From Euphorbia lathyris (lineage: Eukaryota > Streptophyta > Magnoliopsida > Malpighiales > Euphorbiaceae), in contig NC_088911.1 in the NCBI RefSeq assembly GCF_963576675.1, forward strand, positions 137,643,929 to 137,707,928: a stretch of DNA of 64,000 nucleotides, in the 5' to 3' direction. Of the stretch, positions 32,912 through 42,827 are shown in pieces. Position numbers and translations under genes: made by a program. A model generated the notes under the pieces. The model was not told where the DNA came from. It did no database searches and saw only the letters and a program-made list of their open reading frames with translations. Positions within the stretch are counted from its first letter, which is position 1, and every line of letters starts with the position of its first letter.

Positions 32912-34370
32912 TTTTTTTGATAATACAAACTTATATTAAACAATCAAATCGTTCTGAATACAAAAAGCAACACAATTAGGGAAATCTTCAATAAGAATTT
33001 CCAAATCAGACAGAGATCGAGCCCAAGCAGCTAAACCATGTGCAACAGAATTCGCTTGTCTTCTCTCAAACACAAACTCGATTGAAAAAAAAAGAATGAA
33101 TAAGATCGAGAATGTCTACTAGAATAACACCCAACCAATTTGCCAATCTTTGATCTCCTTTAAGCAAATTAATAGCTGAAATTGAGATGCCACCAAAATA
33201 TTCGGAAATCCACAATCACGAACCACACGTAATGAATTGAGAATCGCTAAGAGCTCAACATGCAACACCGAAATTGTGGATCCAATAGGCCCACCACCAG
33301 ATAGCATTACATTTCCATAACAGTCTCTCACAACCATGCCAAAGAAGCATAACAAGAACGTATTGAAAAGGCAGCATCACAATTTAATTTAAACAAATTT
33401 GCATTTGGAGGAATCCATGTAGAAGGCCATCCATCATCAACAGCAACTCGCCTACCACCATTCAAACATGCCAAATTACTCATTGTTCCAAATTCTACCA
33501 CACCTGCATCCACAAAAAAAAAATTAAAATTATCTGCTCCATGCACACCAACACCAACACCAACATCATCAATTTGCCTTGATCACACCACATCAACTAC
33601 ATTAGGAAAATAAGCAGCATCTATATTCTCCTCACCAGCACCAAAAATAGCCAAATTGCAATTTAAACCCAATTCCTCATTAAGCCTCCGCCTATCATAC
33701 GTCAAGCCACCAACCAAAACTCCAAATTCCCCAGGATAAGTACCATTTAAACCTCCACCAATCTTAATCATACCAGCTCTAAAAAAATTAACAGAATCCA
33801 TTATAGCCGCCAAACATCTAATTTCACTAAGCGGCTTCTTTCCATGAGTTAATTGATTCCTTTCGAACCAAATATAGTGAATTAACCCACAAAAAATTAC
33901 AAACTCTCTCATCGGCAGCAACTTTAAAACAGCAGAAAACCACTCCAGACAATACAAACCTGCAACTTTATACACGGGATAAACCAAATTTGCCTGTCTC
34001 CAATAGGATCTCGTACCTGAACATTCCTTAAAGATATGAATTAAAGACTCGGAATGAAAACCACAAAAATAACAATGTCCCATACCTCAATCCTTTTCCT
34101 CAACAGATTGTCATAACACGGCAACACATTCCATATAGTATGAATGAATTTTGAAGGAGAATTAATCTTCCATAAATTCCCTCAAAACAGATCAGGACCC
34201 ATAGATGAAGTTGCAACCCTTGATAAGACTCTTGACGCATCAAAAGCAACTCTATACCCATACTTCACTAAATATTCTCCATTTTTAGAATGTACCCAAA
34301 ATAAAGAATCAGTAGAAAGCCTTTGACTTAAAGGAATTTTCAAAATTGCATCCGCAACATCTGGTGAAAA
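32912..34370 (-). mobile_element. LINE A, mirror copy
   Basis: L1-type LINE remnant with a poly(A) tail and 16-bp imperfect target duplications (32,896-32,911 and 34,371-34,386). A 166-codon frame (33,583-34,083) is open here where the left copy has a stop and an extra T. It carries a CYFCGFHSESLIHIFKEC zinc-binding motif. The RNase H part continues, broken, to 33,119. Confidence 0.85.
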
Positions 34371-35189
34371 ATATCACCTTTGTGTTAGGAGGTATATTTT
34401 ACTGCTCTAATTTGTATCTCTCTAGCTTTTTTTTATCATATCATACTAAAACTTCATTATGTCTTTTTTTAAGATGATTTTTGTTATATTAATTAGTAAA
34501 TAATCTGAACCGCTTATGAGCAATTATATGTTTGATTCAATAAAAATTGTGAATACGACAAAATTGGTTCGAAAATTTGGAAATTGATTCATGAACAAAC
34601 TCGATTATAAAATTGACGAAGAATCCAACTTAATTTTTAATAATTATATTTTTATAGAAAATAAAATAACGTAATTTTATATGTAAATTTTAGTTTTGTA
34701 AATTTAAAATTTATGTATTTTTGTATTAAAAAGAATTCACAACAAAATATTTTTTTTTGAGAATTGCATGTAATTTCGTTAGATGAAAAAAGAAGTACAA
34801 CAAGCAAAATGTAAGGAATAAAACCTAATAAAACCTTACATGAAGGGATGAAAATGACTACAAAGAGAAAAAAAGAATCCATAAAAGGCATAAAAAACAT
34901 AAAACAACAATATATTTCTCGTAAATTCAAATCTGCAGAAAGACATTTACAATCCAAACTTCATCCTTTAGACCATTCCGAACATTCGGATCTGAATCCT
35001 TTTTTTTTTTTTTTGTTACAGCCACGTAGATTTATTGATCAAGATAAAATTGTTATTTTTCAAAATAAAGCATGAGTTGGAGAAGCTTGTGTTATATACC
35101 ACAACAATCTTCTGTTAACTGCTCTTATCACCGTTGGATTAAAAAATACAGTGGGTCCACTGGTCTCTTTCCTACTACAGACACACATA

Positions 35190-35353
35190 GTTCCACGTGT
35201 CAAGTAACTTCTGACCCCACATAATACTCTCCCCTGAGAAATTCTATGGGACCCACACAGTAACAGTCCTATCAGAACTAAAATAGAATCTCTCATCTCT
35301 TCACCTTTAAAAGCCTTCCCTCATCATCCCTGAAGCTCCGATTTGCTCTAACA
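35190..35353 (+). promoter_or_regulatory. E2 upstream region with G-box, right-arm copy
   Basis: Contains ccacgtgtca (35,193-35,202), the gaccccacataatactctcc block and a ctttaaaag stretch nearer the ATG. All are conserved with the left copy and with the upstream region of the intact gene (41,618-41,764). Confidence 0.45.
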
Positions 35354-36357
35354 ATGGCGCTCTCTGTGTCCTCCGGCGCCGTTTTCCCTCAATTCGACGT
35401 CGTATCAGGTTCAACCAATCACAAGTACCATTCCAATACTGCTAGCGGTAGAAAATTCCAGAAGAAGATAATGAAAGAGTGGAAAATCCTCGAGAAAAAC
35501 CTCCCCGATTCAATCTTCGTTCGAGTATACGAGGATCGCATCGATTTAATGAGAGTTGCAATCATCGGAGCCGTCGGTACACCATATCACGACGGTCTCT
35601 ACTTCTTCGACATTGCTTTCCCGTCAGATTATCCATCACGGCCGCCGCTGGTTTCGTACAAATCTTTCGGGTTTCGGATTAATCCGAACCTCTATGAAAG
35701 CGGCAAGGTCTGTTAAGCTTGTTGAACACATGGAGCGGGAAGAAGAAAGAGGAGATGTGGAATTCAGAGCAGTCGACGGTACTTCAGGTATTAGTCTCAA
35801 TCCAAGCTCTTGTTCTTAACGAGAAACCCTATTTCAACGAACTGGGTATCGTCGGGTTTCGCGGCGTGTCTATGTGGGAGAAGGCGTCGAATGCGTACAA
35901 TGCCGATATATTTGTTTTATGTTGTAAAACGACGCTGTTTCATCTACGAAATCCGCCGAAGCACTTTGAAGCTCTCGTCGCCGGTCATTTTAGAGAGCGA
36001 GGAGATGCGATTTTAACAGCTTGTAATGCGTACGTAAATGGTGAAGCTAGAATTGGGCATTATAATTCAAAATCAAGCTCTTCTTCTACTTCGTCTTCCT
36101 CGTCTGTATCGGTTTCATTTAAGATATCGATACAGCAATTGTATCCACAATTGGTTGCAGCTTTTGATAAAAATGGAGCTTCATTGGGCACTTTGATCGG
36201 AGAGATTGAGAAGGAGACGGAGACGGAGATGAAAACGACGCCGTGCAAGAGCCCAAAGCGAAGTAATGGAGGGGTTGCAAAGAGGCTTTTTGGCAAAGTA
36301 AACAAGGTTTTTGGATTCTTGAGTGTGAAGAAGATGAAGACGGAAAGGGCCACTTGA
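35354..36357 (+). pseudogene. PHO2/UBC24-type E2, one-base deletion just after the catalytic Cys
   Basis: A ubiquitin-conjugating enzyme of the large PHO2/UBC23-25 (UBE2O-like) type. The first 120 codons are open and end exactly on the active-site Cys (SGKVC, Cys120), followed at once by TAA (35,714-35,716). Compared with the intact paralogue at 41,765, one T is missing there. Past that point the original frame resumes as LNTWSGKKKE...MWNSEQ and stays open to 36,357 (212 codons), with the basic C-terminal tail. Total length is one base short of a 335-codon gene. There is no other visible lesion, so the inactivation is recent, or the deletion is a sequencing error. As read, it would encode a truncated protein without the C-terminal part of the UBC fold. 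Confidence 0.85.
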
Positions 36358-36869
36358 GAGGGACATAGTTGGAATATTTTTGATAAATTAGGGTAAAATA
36401 GTCAAAAGCTTTATTTTATGATTTATAAAATAGGTTTTAGAAGTAATAGAGTTAAAAATCAACTCTAACGGTCTCTAGGGACTTCTTAAATTAATCCTAA
36501 AAAGCATTTATATTATCTCTATTGATATATAGTCTATTTTTTTATTAATAATTTATTATTGAATTTTTTTATTATTGATAAATATAATAATAATTAATAT
36601 ATAAAATAATAAATATGAATAAATATGAATAATATTCTTAGAAGTAATATGTATTACTCTATTATTAAATTACTAAGAGTCAATTGTTTAGATTATTTGA
36701 TACGGTATCGTTTAATTGGGCTGTTAGTCAAAAGGTTTCTAGCGTTATGCCGAAATCAACGTTCGAGTCTTGTCTTAATAAAACTCATGAACGAACCTTA
36801 CTTCGGTCCAGTACCGACCTTCAGTTAAATAATACCTCTTTGGGACCAACACTTTCAATCACTAGTGAA
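36358..36869. other. E2 3' flank and AT-rich DNA, no gene
   Basis: The first ~60 bases resemble the 3' flank of the intact E2 (agggtaaaatagtcaaaa). The rest is AT-rich. A stretch near 36,690-36,850 has small open frames but no recognisable protein. Confidence 0.6.
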
Positions 36870-37870
36870 TAGTATGTTTGAGCCTTATTTAAGGAAATCT
36901 GTTTCGGTTTTCATTGATGACATACTAATATACATGTCCCTCATGATGAGCATCTGGTTCATCTAAAATTAGTATTTCAATTAGTGTCTTGTAATCAATT
37001 ATTTGCTAAGGCATCAAAACGTGAGTTTGGAATGCTATCAATAGCCTATTTGGGACATATGCAACCACATGCAATCGTTGCGTTAAATTTTTTCATTTAT
37101 AGCAACCATATGCAATCGTTGTTATAAATGCTTTCATTTACACCAACGACATGTCATTGTTGCTGTAAATATTTTCATTTACAACAATAACATACAATTG
37201 TTTACTTAAAAACTTTCATTTACATCAACGAAGCTATTGTTGCTAAAGTTGTCACCTTTTTCCCACAAATGTAAGAAATTTATGGCAACAACCTTTAGTA
37301 ACGACACGAAAATTGTCGTTGCTAAAATCCATTTTTAGCAACGACTTCTTCTATTATTACCAAAACTCGTTGCCAAAAAGCAATTTTCTTGTAGTGCTGG
37401 AGTGATAGGTGACTTAGAAAAGATTTTTGTTATACAATGTCATAAGCAAACCATTACTATTCTTTTCAAAAAGAATTGTTTTAAGTAGTCTTTTCAAGGT
37501 TAATTTGCCTTTGACAAACTCAAAGTGATTATGACTCAAGTCCCAATCTTTATTCACCTGATTTTGAGCAACCATTCATATTTTACCGTCATGCTAATAG
37601 TACGAGGATAGGTGCAGTTCTTATGTAGGAAAGGAAATCCATATGCTATCTAACTCAGGATCTTAGTCCTATAAATCAACAACTCCCTACTTATGCGAAA
37701 GAACTCTTGGCAATCTTATAAGCTTGTTTTCTATGGAGGAACTACCTAGAGAACTCTCCTTTAATCATGAAAGCATCAAACGCCTCTTAGAATAGAAGCT
37801 ACACACATATGTTCAACATAATGGATTCCTAAGTTTTGTTGGACTGGATTACACGATATAATACAAAAAA
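36870..37870 (+). pseudogene. Degenerate Ty3/gypsy pol fragment
   Basis: Remnants of an RT: a degraded FEPYLRK..VFIDDILIY catalytic region at about 36,875-36,940, then EFGMLSIAYLG-like sequence to about 37,060. RNase H remnants follow downstream of an insertion (PDFEQPF-like, about 37,560; GLDYTIQY-like, about 37,842-37,870). Many stops and frameshifts are present. It belongs to a gypsy lineage other than the Tat element at 57 kb. Confidence 0.65.
37060..37396. mobile_element. CACTA (En/Spm) end with ~41-bp tandem repeats
   Basis: The right end is ttttcttgtagtg, the inverted form of the CACTACAAGAAAA terminus typical of CACTA elements. Inside are four diverged ~41-bp repeats (caaccatatgcaatcgttg.. 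ttcattta) and several short inverted tagcaacgac motifs, typical of subterminal transposase-binding repeats. It splits the gypsy RT fragment. The opposite terminus is not recognisable. Confidence 0.6.
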
Positions 37871-38329
37871 TAAACTGAAAATAAGGCTGCATCTGCCTTT
37901 TCTAAACAACAAAAAGGGTTGGATAATGCCAGTATCAGCCTACAAGCTCAACTGCCTTTTACACCATCTCAAGTTGTATAGATTTTATTGTTACTTACCC
38001 ATATATGGAGTAACAATAAACCATTAGGGAACTTTTTACAAAAAAGTAGTTTGTTACCTATTCTATTCTAGTAACAAATAGTAAAACTATCCTTAAAATC
38101 CAAAATCATGTTTTTTGTAACTCGCGGAGGGCACCATAGACGTCAGATCTGGCGCGTGGCTCACATGCCCAAGATCCGACGATTTAGGCGCCCTCACTTT
38201 CTATCATAATATGCTTTTTAGAGTAGAGTAAAACCAATTTTTGTCTGTATAAAATATAGTTATGTCCCTATTTGTAATTAATAATTGTTTTACATCACAA
38301 AATTTTAAATAACAACTCTCTTTTAATTG

Positions 38330-40190
38330 GATGTTGCTAAGGCATCTAAAATCTTTACTGATGTGGTCACTTACATGAATGTGGTCACTCTCCTACCCTA
38401 AGCTTTACTGATTAATAAAATAAATTTATTTTTTATTTTTCAAAAGTTAACTATTAAAGTAAAAAAATAGCCAAAATTAATTTTTTATCGATTAAATTTT
38501 TCTCAACCTTACTTAAATGTTTTTTTGAAAACAACAACTCACATGCAACGATTGGTATCTCTTGTATGAATACGGCCACTCTCCTACCCTCTACTTTAAT
38601 AATTAATAAAATAAATTTATTTTTTATTTTCAAAACTTAACTATTTTTTTTGTAGATCAAAACTTAACTATTTGAGCTAAAATTAATTCTTTATCAGCTA
38701 ATTTTTTTCTCAACCATCAACCCAAATGTAATGATTGGTATCTCTTGCATGAGTGCAGCCACCCTCGCCCTCTACTTTACCGATTAATAAAATAAATTTA
38801 TTTTTTATCTTTCAAAACTTAATTATTACTATTAAGGAAAACATTTTTTAAGCAAAATTAATTTCTTATCAACTATTTTTTTTTTCAACTATCAACCCAC
38901 ATGTAACGATTGGTATCTTTTGTATGAATGTAGCCACTCTCACGCCCTCTGCTTTACTGATTAATAAAATAAACTTATTTTTTATTTTTCAAAACTTAAC
39001 TATTAAGGAAATTTTTTTAATCAAAATTAATTCTTTATCAGCTAATTTTTTTTCTCAATCATGCTTAAATGTTTTTTTGAAAGTAACAATCCATATCCAG
39101 CGATTGGTATCTTTTACATGAAAGCAGCCACTTTTCAGTCTTCTGCTTTGTTGATTAATAAAATAAATTTATTTTTATTTTTTAAAACTCAACTATTAAG
39201 AAAAACTTTTTTTAGCCAATTAATTCTTTATCAGCTACTTTTTTTTCAACCATGGTTAAATGTTTTTTGAAAGCAGCAACTCATAGGCAGCGATTGGTAT
39301 TAGGGATGACAACAGATACTCTACCTGCGGATATCTGACACTACTAAATCTTAATGGAACTATTCATACCCTCTATAAAAGGATTCGGGACGAGTATGAG
39401 ATCAAAACAAATACTCGTTAGGGTAATGGTAAGGGTATGGGAATACCCCCAGGGTATGCGGTACCCGTTACCCTTCATAACTATTTTATATATTAAAAAA
39501 TATTATTGTATTTTAGATGTAAGATGTGAGATTTGCACACCAACCTTTTGTTCTTTGACCGTTAACTAATACCACTAAGCTACTTTATTTTTATTGATTA
39601 AGGTTCAAGTTGTTCAATTTTTAGATGGATGATTTATTAACTTATACTTTGTTAAATTAATAAATAAAACAAAAAATGAATTAAATGGATCGGATATGAG
39701 ATGCAAAACATATACCTGTTAGAGTAATGAGACATGTACGGATAATTAAAAAATAAACGGGTAAGAGTTTGAGATTAACACTATCTGCGGGTAGCCTACC
39801 TGTTGTCATCCCTAATTGGTAGCTCTTGCATGAATGCGGTCACTCTCCTGTGCCCTGCTTTACTGATTAGATCTTAAATAATAATCATAGTTTCTGGTAT
39901 CCTTGTAATAAAAGAACCATATCATGGTCATTACGGGTATAAAAGACCTTTGTTTCGGTATGATACATGTTTTTTGAAATCAACAATCCACATGCATCGA
40001 TTAGTATCTCTTACATGAATGCGGCCACTCTCCTATCCTTTGCTTTACAGATTAATAAAATAAATTTATCTTTTATTTTTTAAAACTTATCTATTAAGAA
40101 AAAGAAAATAGTCAAAATTAATTCAGCTTTTTTTTTCTCCACCATGCTTATATTTTTTTTGAAAGCAACAATCATGCTTAAACTTAATTT
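38330..40190. repeat. Satellite-like array of ~185-bp units
   Basis: A unit containing cgattggtatctcttgcatg, then gcggccactctcctaccctc, then gattaataaaataaattta, recurs about every 176-193 bases. The motif lies near 38,551, 38,732, 38,908, 39,101, 39,291, 39,815 and 39,998, with a partial first unit near 38,370. Units are diverged from one another. A hAT MITE interrupts the array at 39,301-39,814. The stretch just upstream (37,870-38,330) has no gene. No gene lies in the array. Confidence 0.8.
39301..39814. mobile_element. hAT MITE inside the tandem array, 514 bp
   Basis: Terminal inverted repeats tagggatgacaacag / ctgttgtcatcccta. The 8-bp target duplication is attggtat at 39,293-39,300 and attggtag at 39,815-39,822 (one mismatch), within the conserved motif of an array unit. 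No coding capacity. Confidence 0.85.
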
Positions 40191-40229
40191 CTAAAAAATT
40201 AATTCCTTTTAAGTCAATTTTTTTTAAAA

Positions 40230-40735
40230 AACTTCTTCTTTTTTTTTTTTTTTTTTGATAAAAATACCATATTTCATTCCATTAGATTAAAACGTACAGA
40301 TACAACAGATAAGACTTCCTATCCATACAGGCTAAAGTCAGTAAAAGTTCCACAAATGGAAGAAAAGAGACTACAAAGAGCAATAAAAAGACTACAAAGA
40401 GCAATACAAAGACTACAAAGAGCAATACAACAAAAAGTAAAAAATACAATAAAAATAGAAATCATATCCTTCTCGTAAATCGATTCCCGTTGAAAAAACA
40501 TTGTAACCCATACTTCATCATTTAGGCTCTTCCGGATGTTCGGATCTGAGTCCTTTCTTTTTTTGCAACCACGTAGATCTATAGATCTACGGACAAGATG
40601 AACCTTTTCCGCTCTTGCAAAGACCGAAAAAAGAATAAATGAAAGAAATATAGCTAACAAGTGCAGATCCGACGTAAAAAGAAGTTCAATAAGGAATATG
40701 GATTTCAAACTAACAAGAAAAAGTAGATCTAAACC
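40230..40735 (-). repeat. Retroposon 3'-end-like repeat, minus strand
   Basis: It ends in a long A run (read as T run at about 40,238-40,257) and contains gtagatctatagatctacgtgg, related to the repeat at 540-861. It includes three tandem 21-bp units (gactacaaagagcaata...) at 40,369-40,431. Probably a LINE 3' region. No credible gene. Confidence 0.5.
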
Positions 40736-40989
40736 AAAATGGGAGGAGGAAGAAGGAAGACAAGCTTCCTTCTTCCTCCTCTAAGAGTAAATCTGATAAG
40801 AAGCAAGATCGGAAACGTTAAACCACAATGATGATGGTAGAAAGTTACAAGAATGGGAGATTTAGAAGAGAAAAAAGGATAGAAATGTACGAGGAGTTAG
40901 AGAGAAGCTAGAGCTTCTCTCACTAGAAAAGCCACTTAAGAGTTATATTGATATTATTTTTGAAAACTTCTTTGTTTTTAATTAAATTA

Positions 40990-41451
40990 GAGATAAGGTA
41001 TCAAAATAGGCCTAAGGTTTTTGGAGAAGTACCAATTTAGGCTTAACGTTTACAAAATAATACAAATTTAAGCTTAACGTTTTACAAAATATATACAATT
41101 TAAGATAAACCTCACAATTTTAAATTCCTTTTAGTTTGCATATATTACATGAGCTATTGAATTTAGGAGTCATGGATATTTTGAATATAATATGGTTAAT
41201 TTAATTGTGACGTTTAGCTTAAATTGTATATATTTTGTAAAACGTTAAGTTTAAATTCGTATTATTTTGTAAACGTTAAGCCTATATTTGTGCTATTTTG
41301 TACGTGAAGCCTAAATTGATGCTATAGTGTAAACGTTAGCCTATATTGATATTATGTTGTAAATGTTAAGCTTACATTAGTGCTATTTTGACCGTTGAAT
41401 CTAAATTGGTACTTCTCCAAAAACGTTAGACCTATTTTGGTACCTTATCCC
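40990..41451. mobile_element. Foldback MULE-type MITE with perfect 9-bp TSD
   Basis: Ends gagataaggtatc and accttatccc. The target duplication attaaatta is perfect at 40,981-40,989 and 41,452-41,460. Internally it has aacgttaagcctatattgat-like repeats. This is the clearest evidence that the whole family belongs to the Mutator superfamily. It lies about 310 bp upstream of the intact E2 gene. Confidence 0.85.
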
Positions 41452-41599
41452 ATTAAATTATTTACTAATAATAAGTAATAAATTAATTAATTATTATTAA
41501 TTAAGTAATGATATAATTATTTTAAGATAAATTGTAGTACTATTTAATTTTGAAGTAGCAAAGATGGTGTGTTATTTATTGGGTATTTTTATACTTAAG

Positions 41600-41764
41600 A
41601 CACGCATCAAAAAGGTTCCACGTGTCAACTAATATCTGACCCCACATAATACTCTCCCCTGATAATAGAATCTGCATTGATCATGTAGGACCCACACGGT
41701 GACAGTTCTTTCACCTTTAAAAAGCATCCTCTCATCAGCCCTGAACCTCCATTTCGCACTAACA
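41600..41764 (+). promoter_or_regulatory. E2 promoter with G-box
   Basis: ccacgtgtca (41,618-41,627) and gaccccacataatactctcc (41,637-41,656) are conserved with the two arm copies at the same order and similar spacing, while the sequence between has drifted. A ctttaaaaag stretch (about 41,713) may be the TATA element. G-box cores often bind bZIP or bHLH factors; any specific regulator here is conjecture. Confidence 0.5.
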
Positions 41765-42772
41765 ATGGCGCTCTCTGTGTCCTCTAAAAACCATGACGGC
41801 GCCGTTTTCCCTCAATTCGACATCGTATCAGGTTCCACCGATCACAAGTATCATTCCAATACCACTACCGGTGGACAATTCCAGAAGAAGATAATGAAAG
41901 AGTGGAAAAGTCTTGAGAAAAACCTTCCCGATTCAATCTTCGTTCGAGTTTACGAAGATCGCATCGATTTAATGAGAGCTGCGATAATCGGATCCGCCGG
42001 TACACCTTACCACGACGGTCTATACTTCTTCGACATTGCTTTCCCGTCAGATTATCCAGCACGGCCGCCGCTGGTTTCGTACAGATCGTTCGGGTTTCGG
42101 ATTAACCCGAACCTCTACGCAAGCGGTAAGGTGTGTTTAAGCTTGTTGAACACATGGAGTGGAAAGAAGAAAGAGATGTGGAATTCGGAGCAGTCATCGG
42201 TGCTTCAGATTTTACTCTCGATCCAGGCTCTTGTTCTCAACGAGAAGCCCTATTTTAACGAACCGTTTTTCGGCGGGTTTCGCGGCTGGTCTAAGTGGGA
42301 GAAGAGGGCGAACTCGTACAATGCCGATGTGTTTGTTGTATGTTGTAAAACGATGCTGTTTCATCAACGGAAGCCGCCGATGCACTTCGAATCTCTCGTC
42401 GCCGGTCATTTTAAAGAGCGAGGTAGTGCGATTTTAACAGCTTGTATTGCGTATGTAAATGGTGGAGCTAGAATTGGGCATTATGATTCAAAATCAAGCT
42501 CTTCTTCAGCCTCTGTATCGGTTGAATTTAAGATATCAATGCGGCAATTGTATCCACAACTGGTTGCAGCTTTTGCTAAAAATGGAGCTTCATTGGGGAC
42601 TTTGATCGGAGAGTTACAGGTGGAGGTGGAGACGGAGACGAAAACGACGCCGTGTAAGAGTGAAAAGAAAAGTAATGGTGGGGTTGTAAAGAGGCTTTTT
42701 GGCAAAGTGAAGAAGGCTTTTGGATTGTTGAGTGCGAAGAAGAAGAAGACGACGACGGAAACGGGGTCGTAA
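41765..42772 (+). CDS. PHO2/UBC24-type ubiquitin-conjugating enzyme E2, intact
   Basis: A 335-residue E2 that would carry ubiquitin on Cys124 (SGKVC, then LSLLNTWSGKK). The UBC domain spans about residues 38-210. Typical features of the PHO2/UBC23-25 group are the opening KIMKEWKSLEKNLP region, YHDGLYFFDIAFPSDYP, RINPNLY in place of the usual HPN motif, and LSIQALVLNEKPYFNE. Unlike PHO2 itself (about 900 residues), it has almost nothing before the UBC domain. The C-terminus is a short lysine-rich tail. The frame could start at 41,699, but the ATG at 41,765 is conserved with the two arm copies and follows the conserved promoter, so I prefer it. No introns are apparent. In Arabidopsis PHO2 acts in phosphate homeostasis; that role cannot be assumed here. 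Confidence 0.88.
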   Translation: MALSVSSKNHDGAVFPQFDIVSGSTDHKYHSNTTTGGQFQKKIMKEWKSLEKNLPDSIFVRVYEDRIDLMRAAIIGSAGTPYHDGLYFFDIAFPSDYPARPPLVSYRSFGFRINPNLYASGKVCLSLLNTWSGKKKEMWNSEQSSVLQILLSIQALVLNEKPYFNEPFFGGFRGWSKWEKRANSYNADVFVVCCKTMLFHQRKPPMHFESLVAGHFKERGSAILTACIAYVNGGARIGHYDSKSSSSSASVSVEFKISMRQLYPQLVAAFAKNGASLGTLIGELQVEVETETKTTPCKSEKKSNGGVVKRLFGKVKKAFGLLSAKKKKTTTETGS

Positions 42773-42827
42773 GAGTGATATACTTGGAGTAGGGTAAAAT
42801 AGTCAAAAAGTTGTTATTTTATGATTT

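Larger units (their letters stand above)
24605..35470. repeat. Right arm of giant inverted repeat
   Basis: Reverse complement of 1-10,303, with the same element order read backwards. Private to this arm: an RTE insertion (24,855-25,253), about 262 bp near 28,782-29,043 that the left arm lost, and a (TA)32 tract. Missing here: about 138 bp that the left arm keeps near 430-571; the loss lies between atctt motifs. The spacer between arms is 10,304-24,604. Homology probably continues past 35,470, where the left arm leaves the window. Confidence 0.95.

Noticed and set aside
32733..32939. 68-codon frame with poly Ile-Tyr
   Set aside because: It is a translation of the (TA)32 microsatellite.
36060..36353. 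97-codon minus-strand frame over the E2 pseudogene
   Set aside because: Shadow of the E2 coding sequence; low-complexity Ser/Glu stretches account for its openness.
38330..40190. CRISPR-like array
   Set aside because: Units of ~185 bp vary throughout, with no short constant repeat and unique spacer pattern, and the genome is a plant.
41699..41764. 22-codon N-terminal extension of the intact E2
   Set aside because: The extension overlaps the conserved promoter-leader region and has no ATG counterpart in frame in the arm copies; the ATG at 41,765 is shared by all three.
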